DNA of 51,309 nt from an uncultured Mediterranea sp. (GCF_902493215.1 NZ_CABUOL010000022.1:1-51309), one strand, 5' to 3'. Shown: positions 1 to 8,783, numbered from the stretch's first letter. A program made the numbers and translations. Notes: a model not told the origin generated them from the sequence alone.

Positions 1-299
1 GAGCGTAGATTTTTCGCGATTGTCGGCATTCAAAATCAGGCATAAATGAACGAAAATAGTTCAAAAAATAGGTGTTTGGAGTCCCAAAAGCTGGACGAGA
101 GCCTGTGAATTACGATAAATCGACGGGGGAAAATTGAAAATAGAGAATGAAACCTTGTTGACTCGACAACTCTGTTTTGTTCATTCTGCTCTTGTTATTT
201 AGCATCTTTTATCATAATCGCCCGTTACATTCTAAGCAAAAAGCAGTAATTTCGGGCGGTTTTTTACCGATTCATGAAAAATACTAATAAATTATCAAT
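1..299. other. Intergenic leader before oadG; no gene seen
   Basis: I see no convincing reading frame in this stretch; it is AT-rich and carries stops in all frames. The only clear structure is the GC-rich hairpin described separately at 219-265. The window edge cuts off whatever gene lies to the left, so the first bases could be the 3' flank of an unseen gene. No good TAnnTTTG promoter element was found for oadG. Confidence 0.5.
219..265 (+). terminator. GC-rich hairpin plus T-run upstream of oadG
   Basis: CGCCCG (219-224) pairs with CGGGCG (253-258), and a T-run follows immediately. This has the shape of an intrinsic terminator on the plus strand. It lies only about 35 bp before the oadG start, so it is either the terminator of an upstream gene outside the window or an attenuator in the oad leader. 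The sequence alone does not decide between these. Confidence 0.5.
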
Positions 300-554
300 A
301 TGGAGAACTTGAATATTGCACTTCTGCTGATGGTGGTGGGCATGGCTACCGTGTTTGCCATCCTGCTGATTGTCATCTATTTAGGCAAGGCGATGATTGC
401 ACTTGTCAACAAGTATGCGCCCGAAGAGGCGGTGGCTGCCAAGAAGGAAGGTCCCGCTCCGATACCGGCCAACATCATGGCGGCCATCAGTGCCGCGGTT
501 GCCGTAGTGACACACGACAAAGGCAAGGTGACGAAGGTGGAGAAACTGAGATAA
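300..554 (+). CDS. oadG: Na+-translocating decarboxylase gamma subunit
   Basis: This 84-residue protein has one N-terminal membrane helix (about residues 5-32, rich in L, I, V and M). A charged, Ala/Lys/Pro-rich cytoplasmic tail follows. Size and layout fit the OadG/gamma subunits of biotin-dependent Na+ pumps, which anchor the carboxyltransferase alpha subunit to the membrane beta subunit. The assignment rests mainly on context, because oadA and oadB follow directly on the same strand with a 40-bp gap. Gamma subunits are poorly conserved, so sequence similarity alone would be weak evidence. It probably acts at the cytoplasmic face of the inner membrane. Confidence 0.85.
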   Translation: MENLNIALLLMVVGMATVFAILLIVIYLGKAMIALVNKYAPEEAVAAKKEGPAPIPANIMAAISAAVAVVTHDKGKVTKVEKLR

Positions 555-594
555 AAAAACACATTATTCATATTTTTACAGAATAGAATCAACG

Positions 595-2424
595 ATGAAA
601 AGAGAAATTAAGTTCAGCTTGGTCTTCAGGGACATGTGGCAGAGCGCCGGTAAGTATGTTCCCCGCGTTGACCAGCTGGTGAAGGTGGCTCCCGCCATTG
701 TGGAGATGGGCTGTTTTGCCCGCGTGGAAACCAACGGCGGCGGCTTCGAACAAGTGAATCTGCTTTTTGGAGAAAACCCGAATAAGGCCGTGCGTGCCTG
801 GACGAAACCTTTCCATGAAGCCGGCATACAGACACACATGCTGGACCGTGCGCTGAACGGCCTTCGCATGAGCCCCGTGCCTGCCGACGTGCGCAAGCTC
901 TTCTATAAGGTAAAGAAGGCGCAGGGCACTGACATCACCCGCACGTTCTGCGGACTGAACGACGTGCGCAACATCATCCCCTCCATCGGCTATGCCCACG
1001 AGGCCGGCATGATTTCGCAATGCTCGCTCTGCATCACCCACTCGCCGGTACACACGGTGGAATACTACGTCAACATGGCCAAGCAGCTCATCGAGGCAGG
1101 TGCCGACGAAATCTGCATCAAGGACATGGCGGGCATCGGACGCCCCGTGACGCTGGGCAAGATTGTGGCCGGCATCAAGCAGATCAAGGACATCCCCATC
1201 CAGTATCACAGCCATGCGGGCCCCGGCTTCAACATGGCCAGCATCCTGGCCGTCTGCGAAGCCGGATGCGACTACATCGACGTGGGCATGGAGCCGTTGT
1301 CGTGGGGTACGGGTCACGCCGACCTGCTCAGCGTGCAGGCCATGCTGAAGGACGCCGGCTATCAGGTGCCCGAAATCAACATGGAGGCCTACATGAAGGT
1401 GCGCGCCCTCATCCAGGAGTTCATGGACGACTTCCTGGGCCTGTACATCTCGCCGCGTAACCGTCTGATGAACTCCCTGCTCATCGGTCCGGGTCTGCCG
1501 GGCGGCATGATGGGTTCGCTGATGGCCGACCTGGAGACGAACCTCGAAAGCATCAACAAATACAAGGCCAAGCACAACCTGCCCTTCATGAAGCAGGACG
1601 AGCTGCTCATCAAGCTCTTCAACGAAGTGGCTTACGTATGGCCGCGCGTGGGTTATCCTCCCTTGGTGACTCCCTTCAGCCAGTACGTCAAGAACCTGGC
1701 CATGATGAACGTCATCGCCATGGAGAAGGGCAAGGAACGCTGGGGCATGATTGCCGACGACATCTGGGACATGATTCTGGGCAAGGCCGGAAAGCTGCCG
1801 GGCGAGCTGGCTCCCGAAATCGTGGAGAAGGCCGAACGCGAGGGACGCAAGTTCTTCACCGGCAACCCGCAGGACAACTATCCCGACTGCCTGGACAAGT
1901 ACCGCAAGATGATGAAGGAGAAGAAATGGGATACGGGCGAAGACGACGAAGAACTCTTCGAATATGCTATGCACCCCGCCCAGTATGAGGCCTACAAGAG
2001 CGGAAAGGCCAAGGAAGACTTCCTGGCCGACGTGGAGAAGCGCCGCGCCGAGCAGAACAGCACCCCGGCCGACGACGCCAAACCCAAGACCCTGACCGTA
2101 CAGGTGGACGGACAATCCTATCGCGTGACCGTGGCTTATGGCGACATCGACCTGCCCGCCTCGGCTACCGAGAAGGTGGCTCCCTCGGGCGAAGGCGAGC
2201 CGGTAGTGGCTCCGCTGGAAGGCAAGTTCTTCCTGACCAAGAACACGCAGGAGACGCCGATCAAGGTGGGCGACCGCGTGAAGAAGGGCGACCTGCTGTG
2301 CTACATCGAGGCCATGAAGACCTACAACGCCATCCGTAGCGACGTGGAGGGCACCGTGACCGCCATCTGCCTGAACTCGGGTGACTCAGTATCAGAAGAC
2401 GACGTATTAATGAAGATAGGATAA
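595..2424 (+). CDS. oadA: Biotin-dependent decarboxylase alpha subunit (oxaloacetate decarboxylase type)
   Basis: 609 residues. An N-terminal carboxyltransferase TIM barrel (about 1-300) is followed by a conserved PYC/OADA domain (about 300-470), a Pro/Ala linker and a C-terminal biotinyl domain. Visible catalytic elements are R12-D13, the metal/carbamyl-Lys region IKDMAG (K176), and metal ligands H205 and H207 in YHSHAGPG. The biotin attachment lysine is K575 in the EAMKT motif. The protein transfers CO2 from a keto- or acyl-CoA-type acid to biotin for release by the beta subunit. The stop overlaps the oadB start by one base (TAATG), so the two are translationally coupled. The segment after H205-H207 reads GPGF rather than the usual TTG-type sequence, so the exact substrate (oxaloacetate or another acid) is less certain than the family. 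No biotin carboxylase gene is nearby. Confidence 0.87.
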   Translation: MKREIKFSLVFRDMWQSAGKYVPRVDQLVKVAPAIVEMGCFARVETNGGGFEQVNLLFGENPNKAVRAWTKPFHEAGIQTHMLDRALNGLRMSPVPADVRKLFYKVKKAQGTDITRTFCGLNDVRNIIPSIGYAHEAGMISQCSLCITHSPVHTVEYYVNMAKQLIEAGADEICIKDMAGIGRPVTLGKIVAGIKQIKDIPIQYHSHAGPGFNMASILAVCEAGCDYIDVGMEPLSWGTGHADLLSVQAMLKDAGYQVPEINMEAYMKVRALIQEFMDDFLGLYISPRNRLMNSLLIGPGLPGGMMGSLMADLETNLESINKYKAKHNLPFMKQDELLIKLFNEVAYVWPRVGYPPLVTPFSQYVKNLAMMNVIAMEKGKERWGMIADDIWDMILGKAGKLPGELAPEIVEKAEREGRKFFTGNPQDNYPDCLDKYRKMMKEKKWDTGEDDEELFEYAMHPAQYEAYKSGKAKEDFLADVEKRRAEQNSTPADDAKPKTLTVQVDGQSYRVTVAYGDIDLPASATEKVAPSGEGEPVVAPLEGKFFLTKNTQETPIKVGDRVKKGDLLCYIEAMKTYNAIRSDVEGTVTAICLNSGDSVSEDDVLMKIG

Positions 2425-3659
2425 TGGAAGATATATTTGGAAAACTCTATGACATGACGGCGTTCAGCAACATCATTGCCGACCCGTCGTTCCTCGTGAT
2501 GTATGCCATTGCCTTCATCCTGCTCTACCTGGGCATCAAGAAGCACTACGAGCCGTTGCTGCTGGTGCCCATCGCCTTCGGTGTGCTCATCGCCAACTTT
2601 CCGGGCGGCGAAATGGGTGTCATCCAGGCCGACGAGAATGGTATGGTAATGGTGAACGGGGTGATGAAGAACATCTGGGAAATGCCTCTGCACGAGATTG
2701 CCCACGAGCTGGGACTGATGAACTTCATCTACTACATGCTGATCAAGACCGGTTTCCTGCCGCCCGTCATCTTCATGGGTGTGGGCGCCATGACCGACTT
2801 CGGCCCCATGCTCCGCAACCTGCGCCTGTCCATCTTCGGCGCGGCCGCCCAGCTGGGTATCTTTACGGTGCTGATCTGTGCCGTGCTGATGGGCTTCACG
2901 CCTAAGGAAGCCGGTGCGCTGGGCATCATCGGTGGTGCCGACGGCCCGACGGCCATCTTTACTACCATCAAGCTGGCTCCCCACCTGCTGGGACCCATCG
3001 CCATCGCGGCCTACTCGTACATGGCTCTGGTGCCGGTCATCATCCCGCTGGTTGTGAAGCTGCTCTGCACCAAGAAGGAGCTGATGATCAACATGAAGGA
3101 GCAGGAGAAGCTCTATCCGTCGAAGACCGAAATCAAAAACCTGCGCGTATTGAAGATTATCTTCCCGATAGCCGTGACGACCATTGTGGCCCTGTTTGTG
3201 CCTACGGCCGTGCCTTTGATCGGTATGCTGATGTTCGGTAACCTCATTAAGGAAATCGGTTCGGACACGAGCCGCCTGTTCGACGCTGCCGCCAACAGCA
3301 TCATGAACGCCGCCACCATCTTCCTGGGCCTCAGTGTGGGCGCCACGATGACGAGCGAGGCTTTCCTGAACTGGACGACCATCGGCATCGTAGCCGGAGG
3401 TTTCCTGGCCTTTGCCCTGTCCATCTCGGGCGGTATCCTGTTCGTGAAGCTGGTGAACCTCTTCTCGAAGAAGAAGATCAATCCGCTGATTGGTGCGACG
3501 GGCTTGAGCGCCGTGCCTATGGCAAGCCGCGTGTGCAACGAGATTGCCACGAAGTACGACCCGAAGAACCACGTGCTGAACTACTGTATGTCCAGCAACA
3601 TCTCGGGTGTCATCGGTTCGGCCGTGGCTGCCGGTGTGCTCATCTCGTTCCTGGGATAA
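2424..3659 (+). CDS. oadB: Na+-translocating decarboxylase beta subunit
   Basis: A 411-residue, very hydrophobic inner-membrane protein with about nine to eleven predicted helices. The family signature GGADGPTAI (residues 170-178) contains D173, which corresponds to the Na+/H+-coupling aspartate of region IIIa in OadB/MmdB. A long hydrophilic stretch around residues 61-100 is typical of the family. The protein decarboxylates carboxybiotin on the alpha subunit and exports Na+. It is the last gene of oadG-oadA-oadB. The downstream 3681-3823 palindrome separates it from the convergent GH65 gene. In Bacteroides this operon is thought to belong to fermentative C4-acid/propionate metabolism; mutA and mutB lie about 31 kb away in the window. 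Confidence 0.92.
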   Translation: MEDIFGKLYDMTAFSNIIADPSFLVMYAIAFILLYLGIKKHYEPLLLVPIAFGVLIANFPGGEMGVIQADENGMVMVNGVMKNIWEMPLHEIAHELGLMNFIYYMLIKTGFLPPVIFMGVGAMTDFGPMLRNLRLSIFGAAAQLGIFTVLICAVLMGFTPKEAGALGIIGGADGPTAIFTTIKLAPHLLGPIAIAAYSYMALVPVIIPLVVKLLCTKKELMINMKEQEKLYPSKTEIKNLRVLKIIFPIAVTTIVALFVPTAVPLIGMLMFGNLIKEIGSDTSRLFDAAANSIMNAATIFLGLSVGATMTSEAFLNWTTIGIVAGGFLAFALSISGGILFVKLVNLFSKKKINPLIGATGLSAVPMASRVCNEIATKYDPKNHVLNYCMSSNISGVIGSAVAAGVLISFLG

Positions 3660-3680
3660 GATAAAGACATCCGATAAAGA

Positions 3681-3823
3681 AGGGTGTATCAAAAAATAAG
3701 TACTACATTTTGTCATTCTGAGCAAAGCGAAGAATCTCGAAAACAGTTATCTGTGTAGGGAGATCCTTCACTTCGTTCAGGATGACTTTTTTATGATAAA
3801 ACTTATTTTTTTTGATGCACCCT
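3681..3823. repeat. Nested imperfect palindromic intergenic element (143 bp)
   Basis: The outer arms AGGGTGTATCAAAAAATAAG (3681-3700) and the complement of 3801-3823 match except for one substitution and a 2-base indel in the A-run. Inside lie second arms: GTCATTCTGAGCAAAGCGAA (from 3712), extending to AATCTC, pairs imperfectly with a CTTCGTTCAGGATGAC-ended arm near 3770-3785. The whole can fold into one long stem with a short apical loop. It sits between the convergent oadB and GH65 genes and may terminate both. From memory, inner arms of this kind are scattered through many bacterial genomes as non-coding repeats. No ORF is present. Confidence 0.75.
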
Positions 3824-3857
3824 CTCTTTTTTTGTGCTGTCTTGTAGCAGAGCCCGC

Positions 3858-6167
3858 TTACTTGCAGGGCACGCAGAGGGGGTGACTGGGGGTGAGGGTG
3901 TACGGAGTGTCGTACACCTGGATGGCCAGCGGTTCGCCCGCAAGGAGGGTAATCCGCACCTCGCCGGTCACTTCGACGCCCAGCTTCCTTCCCTGAAAGT
4001 TTACCTTGAAGGCATATTTCGTCCAATGCGAGGGCCGCACGGGCGAGAAGTTCAGTATCTTGTGGTACACCTGCAGGTTGGCAAATCCTCGGACGAGGGC
4101 CAGCCACGAGCCCGGCATGCTGGTGATGTGCAGGCCCTGGTCGGTCTCGTTGTTGTAGTCGTCCAGGTCGAGGCGGGTGGCGTGCAGGAAGAGGCGGTAG
4201 GCCTTCTCCGTCTCGCCGATGCGTGCGGCCAGGATGGCGTGTACGTGGGGCGAGAGCGATGACTCGTGTACGGTCATGGGTTCGTAGAAGTGGAAGTTGC
4301 GGCGGATGGTCTCCGTGTCGAACTTGTAGTAATACAGGTAGAGGCCCAGCAGGACATCGCTCTGCTTGATGTAGCAGGAGCGCAGGATGCGGTCCCACGA
4401 CCAGTGCTGGTTGATGGGGCGTTCGTCGGCGGGGATGGCGTCGGTGGTTTGCAGGGTCTTGTCCATGAAGCCGTCGTTCTGCACGAAGATGCCCTGCTCC
4501 TTGTCTTCGGGCAGGTACATCCGGCGGGCAATGTCGCGCCAGAGGGGCGTTTCGCCTTCGTAGTCGAGGCCGGTGAGGCGGCAGATGCGGGCGTAGTCGT
4601 CGGGATGCTTCTCGGCGGCCAGGTCGAGGTAATATAAGGTGATTTTGAGGCAGCTGGTGCAGGAGAGGTTGGTGTACCAGTTGTTGTCCACGTTACTCTG
4701 ATATTCGTCGGGGCCGGTGACACCCAGGATGACGTATTGCTGTTTGGGGCGTGAGAAAGTGACCCGCTGGCTCCAGAAGCGGCAGACGGCTATCATCACC
4801 TCCAGCCCGTACTTCAGAATGTAGTCGTCGGAGCCGGTGACGGTGGCATATTGCAGGATGGCATAGATGATGATGTTGTTGCGGTGTATCTCTTCGAAGG
4901 TGATTTCCCATTCGCTATGGCATTCTTCGCCGTTGTTGGTCACCTGCGGAAAGAGGGCTGCTCCGTTCCTGAATCCCAGCTTTTCGGCATTTTCGATGGC
5001 CTTGGGCAGCTGGTTGTAGCGGTACATCAGCAGGTTCTTCGCAATGCTTCGCGGGGTGGAAAACAGGAAGAAGGGCACACAGCACAACTCGGTATTCCAA
5101 TAGGTGTTGCCGCCATACTTCTCGCCCGTGAAGCCTTTGGGGGCGATGTTCAGGCGGGGGTCGTCGCCGCGATAGGTCTGGTAGAGCTGGAAGATGTTGT
5201 AGCGGATGCCCTGCTGGGCTTCGGGGTCGCCCTCGATGGTGACGTCGGCTTCTTCCCAGATGGCATGCCAGGCTTGCCGGTGGTCTTCCGTCAGGGCGTC
5301 CCATCCGTCGGCCTTGGCCTGTCGGGCCATGCGGATGGAGGTCTCTACCAGGTGGGGCCTTTCGTAGTAGAGGGAAGAGGCCACGACGACATACTTCACC
5401 AGCGTCACCGTGTCGCCCGGCTTGACGTCGGCTCCCAAGCTGAAGCCGGTCACCTTGCCCTTCTCGATGCGGATGGGGTTGTGGACGGCTTCCTTGTTGT
5501 TCTTGTAGAAGTGATAGGACAGGGCGAAACAGACTTGCGAGTCTTCCCGTCGGGTTTGTGTCCACAGGTAGGCGCAATCCTGGCTGACGCCCGAATCAAT
5601 CACATTCCATATCTTTTCTTCCGTATATTCGGCGTGGTCGTTCAGGTTGGCCTCGAGCAGGGGGAGCAGCGACAGGCGGCCGGTATAGTTGAGCGAGGTG
5701 ACGCTATAGCGGATGAGGCAGAGGTCGGGGTGGGCCATGTTGACCAGATGCTCGACATGCACCTGCAGGCTGTTTCCGCGCGGAGAAGTGGCCTTGACAT
5801 CGCGGTAGGAGATGCCGTCGTACATGTCGAGCCGGCGGTTGAAGCTGTTCACGTCCCATAGTGCCAGATCCAGCTCCTCGTCGATGAGGCGCAGGTGGAT
5901 GCTGCTCCAGTTGGCGGCATTGGGGATGCGGGTGTAGAAGCGGGGGAAACCGTTCTTCCACCACGCTACACGGGTCTTGTCGAGGAAGGGGATGCCTGCC
6001 ACGAACGAACCCGGGTAGCTGTCGCTGCTATAGGGCTCCTCGAAGTTGCCCCGTTGGCCGAAGCGTCCGTTGCCCAGGCTGAATATGCTTTCGGACATGC
6101 GGAGGTCGTCGGCATGAAACTCGTCTTCAATGATATTCCACTCGTCGGTCTTCAGATATCTTCTCAT
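3858..6167 (-). CDS. GH65 disaccharide phosphorylase, probably maltose phosphorylase
   Basis: 769 residues with no signal peptide, so cytoplasmic. The N-terminal beta-sandwich and linker occupy about residues 1-300, the (alpha/alpha)6 barrel about 320-680, and a small beta domain ends the protein. The family signature GVTGPDEYQSNVDNNWYTN places the catalytic acid at E488, against E487 in the Lactobacillus brevis maltose phosphorylase as I recall it. Other GH65 landmarks are GFTGEKYGGNTYWNTE (346-360), IKQSDVLLGLY, and the phosphate-site HESSLSP. The enzyme cleaves maltose with phosphate to beta-glucose-1-phosphate and glucose. Kojibiose or trehalose phosphorylase activity cannot be excluded by eye. 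It is the third gene after the LacI regulator and the MFS carrier on the same strand, 50 bp behind the carrier. No beta-phosphoglucomutase gene, the usual partner, is visible in the window. Confidence 0.9.
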   Translation of the reverse strand: MRRYLKTDEWNIIEDEFHADDLRMSESIFSLGNGRFGQRGNFEEPYSSDSYPGSFVAGIPFLDKTRVAWWKNGFPRFYTRIPNAANWSSIHLRLIDEELDLALWDVNSFNRRLDMYDGISYRDVKATSPRGNSLQVHVEHLVNMAHPDLCLIRYSVTSLNYTGRLSLLPLLEANLNDHAEYTEEKIWNVIDSGVSQDCAYLWTQTRREDSQVCFALSYHFYKNNKEAVHNPIRIEKGKVTGFSLGADVKPGDTVTLVKYVVVASSLYYERPHLVETSIRMARQAKADGWDALTEDHRQAWHAIWEEADVTIEGDPEAQQGIRYNIFQLYQTYRGDDPRLNIAPKGFTGEKYGGNTYWNTELCCVPFFLFSTPRSIAKNLLMYRYNQLPKAIENAEKLGFRNGAALFPQVTNNGEECHSEWEITFEEIHRNNIIIYAILQYATVTGSDDYILKYGLEVMIAVCRFWSQRVTFSRPKQQYVILGVTGPDEYQSNVDNNWYTNLSCTSCLKITLYYLDLAAEKHPDDYARICRLTGLDYEGETPLWRDIARRMYLPEDKEQGIFVQNDGFMDKTLQTTDAIPADERPINQHWSWDRILRSCYIKQSDVLLGLYLYYYKFDTETIRRNFHFYEPMTVHESSLSPHVHAILAARIGETEKAYRLFLHATRLDLDDYNNETDQGLHITSMPGSWLALVRGFANLQVYHKILNFSPVRPSHWTKYAFKVNFQGRKLGVEVTGEVRITLLAGEPLAIQVYDTPYTLTPSHPLCVPCK

Positions 6168-6217
6168 GGCGATAGTCTTTGTATAAGGGTTACGCCGTAA
6201 AGATAGACATTTTTTTC

Positions 6218-7582
6218 TTATTCCGATCGTCCTTCCTTGATAATATACACGCAGACAGCTCCTATCAGCAGCATGACGCCGGCGGTGACAAGCATGTTGA
6301 TTTCGGGCGGCAGGCAGCCTTCGGGGGTGAACAGGGCCAGGATGCTTCCGCCCAGGGCGGCCGCTACAATCTGCGGGATGCAGATGGTACCGTTGAACAG
6401 CCCCAGGTAGGTGCCCATGTGGCTACCGCTCAGCGAGTTGGTGAGGATGGTGAACGGCAGGGCCAGCATGGCTGCCCAGGCGCAACCGATGAGCACGAAC
6501 GAGAAGAACAGGGTGTAGGGGTCGTGGATGAAGTAGGTGGAGATGAACCCGATGCCGCCCAGCACGAGGCTGAGCGAATAGACCAGCCGGCGGTTCTTGA
6601 ACAGGGGGATGCAGATGGCCCAGAGGACGGAACCGATGGCCTGCACGGCAAAGAGTACGCCCACCCAGTTGGCCGCCTCCTGATAGGGCTGGCTGGTGGT
6701 GTCGAGCACCACTTTCGTAACTCCGTTGACCACCGTCTCTACCGTAGGCGCGCCGAACACGTTGGCGGCGATGCTACCGTTGGTGTAGGTCCACATGAAC
6801 ATGAAGGCAAACCAGCAGAAGAACTGTACTAGTCCCACCGTCCAGAAGGTCTTGGGCGCCTTGACGAGCAGCTTCAGCATGTTGGTCTTCTCCTTCTCCT
6901 GCTCCTCGCTGATGCCGTGGTATTCGGCATACTCCTTGGGAGGCATCTCCTTGACCTTGACGCTGGTGTAGATTACGCACGCGATGAGGATGGCCGCGCC
7001 GATGTAGAAGGAATAGATGACGGAGTCGGGGATGACGCCCTGCGGAGCCGTGTTGCGGATGCCTATCCATGCGAAGAAGAAGGGGAACAGATATCCCACG
7101 AGGCTTCCGGCATTGCACAGGAAGCTCTGGATGGAGTAGGCCAGGCCTTTCTGCTTCTCGTTCACCATGTCGCCCACCATCATCTTGAACGGCTGCATGG
7201 CCATGTTGATGGATGTGTCGAGGAACATCAGGGCGAAGAGGCCGAATATCATGGCGGTGCCCACGCTCATGCCGAAGCTGCCCGCGTTGGGCAGGAGGCA
7301 CATCACCAGCACGGCGATGAGCGAGCCGATGAACAGGTAGGGGATGCGGCGTCCGAAGCGTGTCCAGGTGCGGTCGCTGGCCGCCCCCACAATGGGTTGG
7401 ACGATGATGCCCGCCAGCGGAGGCAGAATCCAGAAGTAGCTCAGGGTATGCGGGTCGGCGCCCAGCGTGGCAAAGATGCGGCTGATGTTGGCGCTCTGAA
7501 GGGCGTAGGCTATCTGTACGCCGAAAAAGCCGAAGCTGATGTTCCACAGCTTCCAGAAACTCAAGTCAGGTTTTACTTTCAT
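6218..7582 (-). CDS. MFS sugar transporter, SLC45/GPH-like (maltose carrier)
   Basis: 454 residues with about twelve membrane helices. The N-terminal FGFFGVQIAYALQSANISRI and the loop 2-3 motif SDRTWTRFGRRIPY (basic MFS motif A type) are characteristic of the SLC45-like sucrose/maltose carriers common beside GH65 in Bacteroidetes. A central cytoplasmic loop (about residues 210-240, KVKEMPPKEYAEYHGISEEQ) separates the two halves. It would import maltose or short maltodextrin across the inner membrane with protons. The gene lies between the LacI-type regulator (35-bp gap) and GH65 (50-bp gap) on the minus strand, consistent with one operon. Substrate is inferred from context; no binding-site residue proves it. 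Confidence 0.85.
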   Translation of the reverse strand: MKVKPDLSFWKLWNISFGFFGVQIAYALQSANISRIFATLGADPHTLSYFWILPPLAGIIVQPIVGAASDRTWTRFGRRIPYLFIGSLIAVLVMCLLPNAGSFGMSVGTAMIFGLFALMFLDTSINMAMQPFKMMVGDMVNEKQKGLAYSIQSFLCNAGSLVGYLFPFFFAWIGIRNTAPQGVIPDSVIYSFYIGAAILIACVIYTSVKVKEMPPKEYAEYHGISEEQEKEKTNMLKLLVKAPKTFWTVGLVQFFCWFAFMFMWTYTNGSIAANVFGAPTVETVVNGVTKVVLDTTSQPYQEAANWVGVLFAVQAIGSVLWAICIPLFKNRRLVYSLSLVLGGIGFISTYFIHDPYTLFFSFVLIGCAWAAMLALPFTILTNSLSGSHMGTYLGLFNGTICIPQIVAAALGGSILALFTPEGCLPPEINMLVTAGVMLLIGAVCVYIIKEGRSE

Positions 7583-7617
7583 GGTCGTTCTTTATGTTAT
7601 TTCATTTCTTACGTTTC

Positions 7618-8622
7618 TCATTTGGTTGTGCCCCGCACCACCAGGTTGGTTCGCACGATTTTGTTCGGGCTTTTCTCCTCGCCCTCCAGCTTCTCGCAGA
7701 GGATGTTGAAGGCGCTCTTTCCCACCTCCTCGCCATGCTGCTCGACGGTGGTCAGCTTGGGGTCGGTGTTCTGGGCGATGACGCCGTTGGTGAATCCGCA
7801 GATGGAGACCTCGTCGGGCACCTTGACGCCCACCAGCTTGCACGCATAGAGGATGCCGGCCGCCGTCTCGTCGTTGATGGCGAAGAAGCCGTCGGGGCGG
7901 TTGGCGCTCTCCAGCAGGTCGGGCGTGAGGGCGATGGCTTGTTCGCGCGTGTCACAAAGGAGCATCATGCCCTCGTCTACGGGCATGTGGTACTTCTTCA
8001 TGGCGTCCAGATAGCCGTTGCGGCGGTTCTTGGTGATTTCGAGGTGGGGCGACGAGCCGTAGAAGCAGATGCGCTTGCACCCCGTCTGTATCATGTACTC
8101 CACGGCGGCAAACGAGCCGGCATAGTCGTCCACCACCACCCGCTCGGTCTTGATGCCGGTGCAGATGCGGTCGTAGAAGACGATGGGTATGTTGTTGTCC
8201 AGCAACTCCTGGTAGTGTTCGTAGTGCGAAGTCTCCTTGGCCAGCGAAGCGATGACGCCGCACACGCGTGCGGCCAGAAACGAATGGACAATCTTCACCT
8301 CTTGTTCGTAGGACTCGTTGCTTTGGGCCACGATGATGTTGTAGCCGGCTTCGGAGGCCGCCTGCTCGATGCCGCTCAGTACGCACGAGAAGAAGTGGTG
8401 CACCATCTGGGGGACAATGACGCCGATGGTGTTGCTCCGTCCGGCACGCAGGTTCACCGCCTGTGCGTTGGGCTTGTAGTTGTGCTCGCGGGCATAGGCG
8501 TGTATCAGGTCGCGTGTTTCCTGGCTGATGTCCGGGTTGTCCTTCAGGGCCCGCGACACGGTCGAGGGAGATACGTTCAGCGCACGTGCGATGTCTTTGA
8601 TGGTGATTTGAGGTCTGTTCAT
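7618..8622 (-). CDS. LacI/GalR-family transcriptional regulator of the maltose/starch locus
   Basis: 334 residues from the chosen start. The N-terminal helix-turn-helix ITIKDIARALNVSPSTVSRA is a textbook LacI motif, followed by the hinge and a periplasmic-binding-like effector domain (NTIGVIVPQMVHHFFS onwards). The frame stays open to 8784, but translation from there would add 54 non-conserved residues and would start upstream of the best promoter (8644-8675). MNRPQ at 8622 is therefore preferred. It begins the regulator-carrier-phosphorylase gene run. A 14-bp LacI-type operator lies upstream of this gene (8770-8783) and again before susC (12928-12941), so it probably controls both. The effector is presumably maltose or a derivative (inference). 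Confidence 0.92.
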   Translation of the reverse strand: MNRPQITIKDIARALNVSPSTVSRALKDNPDISQETRDLIHAYAREHNYKPNAQAVNLRAGRSNTIGVIVPQMVHHFFSCVLSGIEQAASEAGYNIIVAQSNESYEQEVKIVHSFLAARVCGVIASLAKETSHYEHYQELLDNNIPIVFYDRICTGIKTERVVVDDYAGSFAAVEYMIQTGCKRICFYGSSPHLEITKNRRNGYLDAMKKYHMPVDEGMMLLCDTREQAIALTPDLLESANRPDGFFAINDETAAGILYACKLVGVKVPDEVSICGFTNGVIAQNTDPKLTTVEQHGEEVGKSAFNILCEKLEGEEKSPNKIVRTNLVVRGTTK

Positions 8623-8643
8623 ACGTATCGGTTTTTTTCCAGC

Positions 8644-8674
8644 CAAAGGTAGGCAATATTTGCCATCCGCCCAA
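8644..8674 (-). promoter_or_regulatory. Bacteroidales promoter for the LacI-MFS-GH65 run
   Basis: Read on the minus strand, a TTG -33 core (8674-8672) is followed after exactly 20 bp by TACCTTTG (8651-8644), which matches the TAnnTTTG -7 consensus. Transcription would start near 8637, about 15 nt before the LacI start codon at 8622. Spacing and sequence are both as expected for the Bacteroidetes primary sigma factor. Confidence 0.7.
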
Positions 8675-8769
8675 GGGCCGGAGCTGCTTGCCGTTGCTTT
8701 TTTGTTGCAAAAATAGGCGATTTGGGCGGATTGGCGTTCAGTCTTGAATGTTATCGGGTTATCTGTTTT

Positions 8770-8783
8770 TGCAAACGATTGCA
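8770..8783. promoter_or_regulatory. LacI-family operator upstream of the regulator gene
   Basis: TGCAAACGATTGCA is a near-perfect palindrome with the central CG typical of LacI/GalR operators. Its exact reverse complement occurs upstream of susC at 12928-12941. It lies about 140 bp upstream of the inferred LacI transcription start, not over the promoter. Confidence 0.75.

Noticed and set aside
589..2115. 508-codon minus-strand frame opposite oadA
   Set aside because: It is a mirror of the GC-rich third-position codons of oadA. The translation is rich in His, Val and Arg and matches no family, while oadA has clear catalytic motifs.
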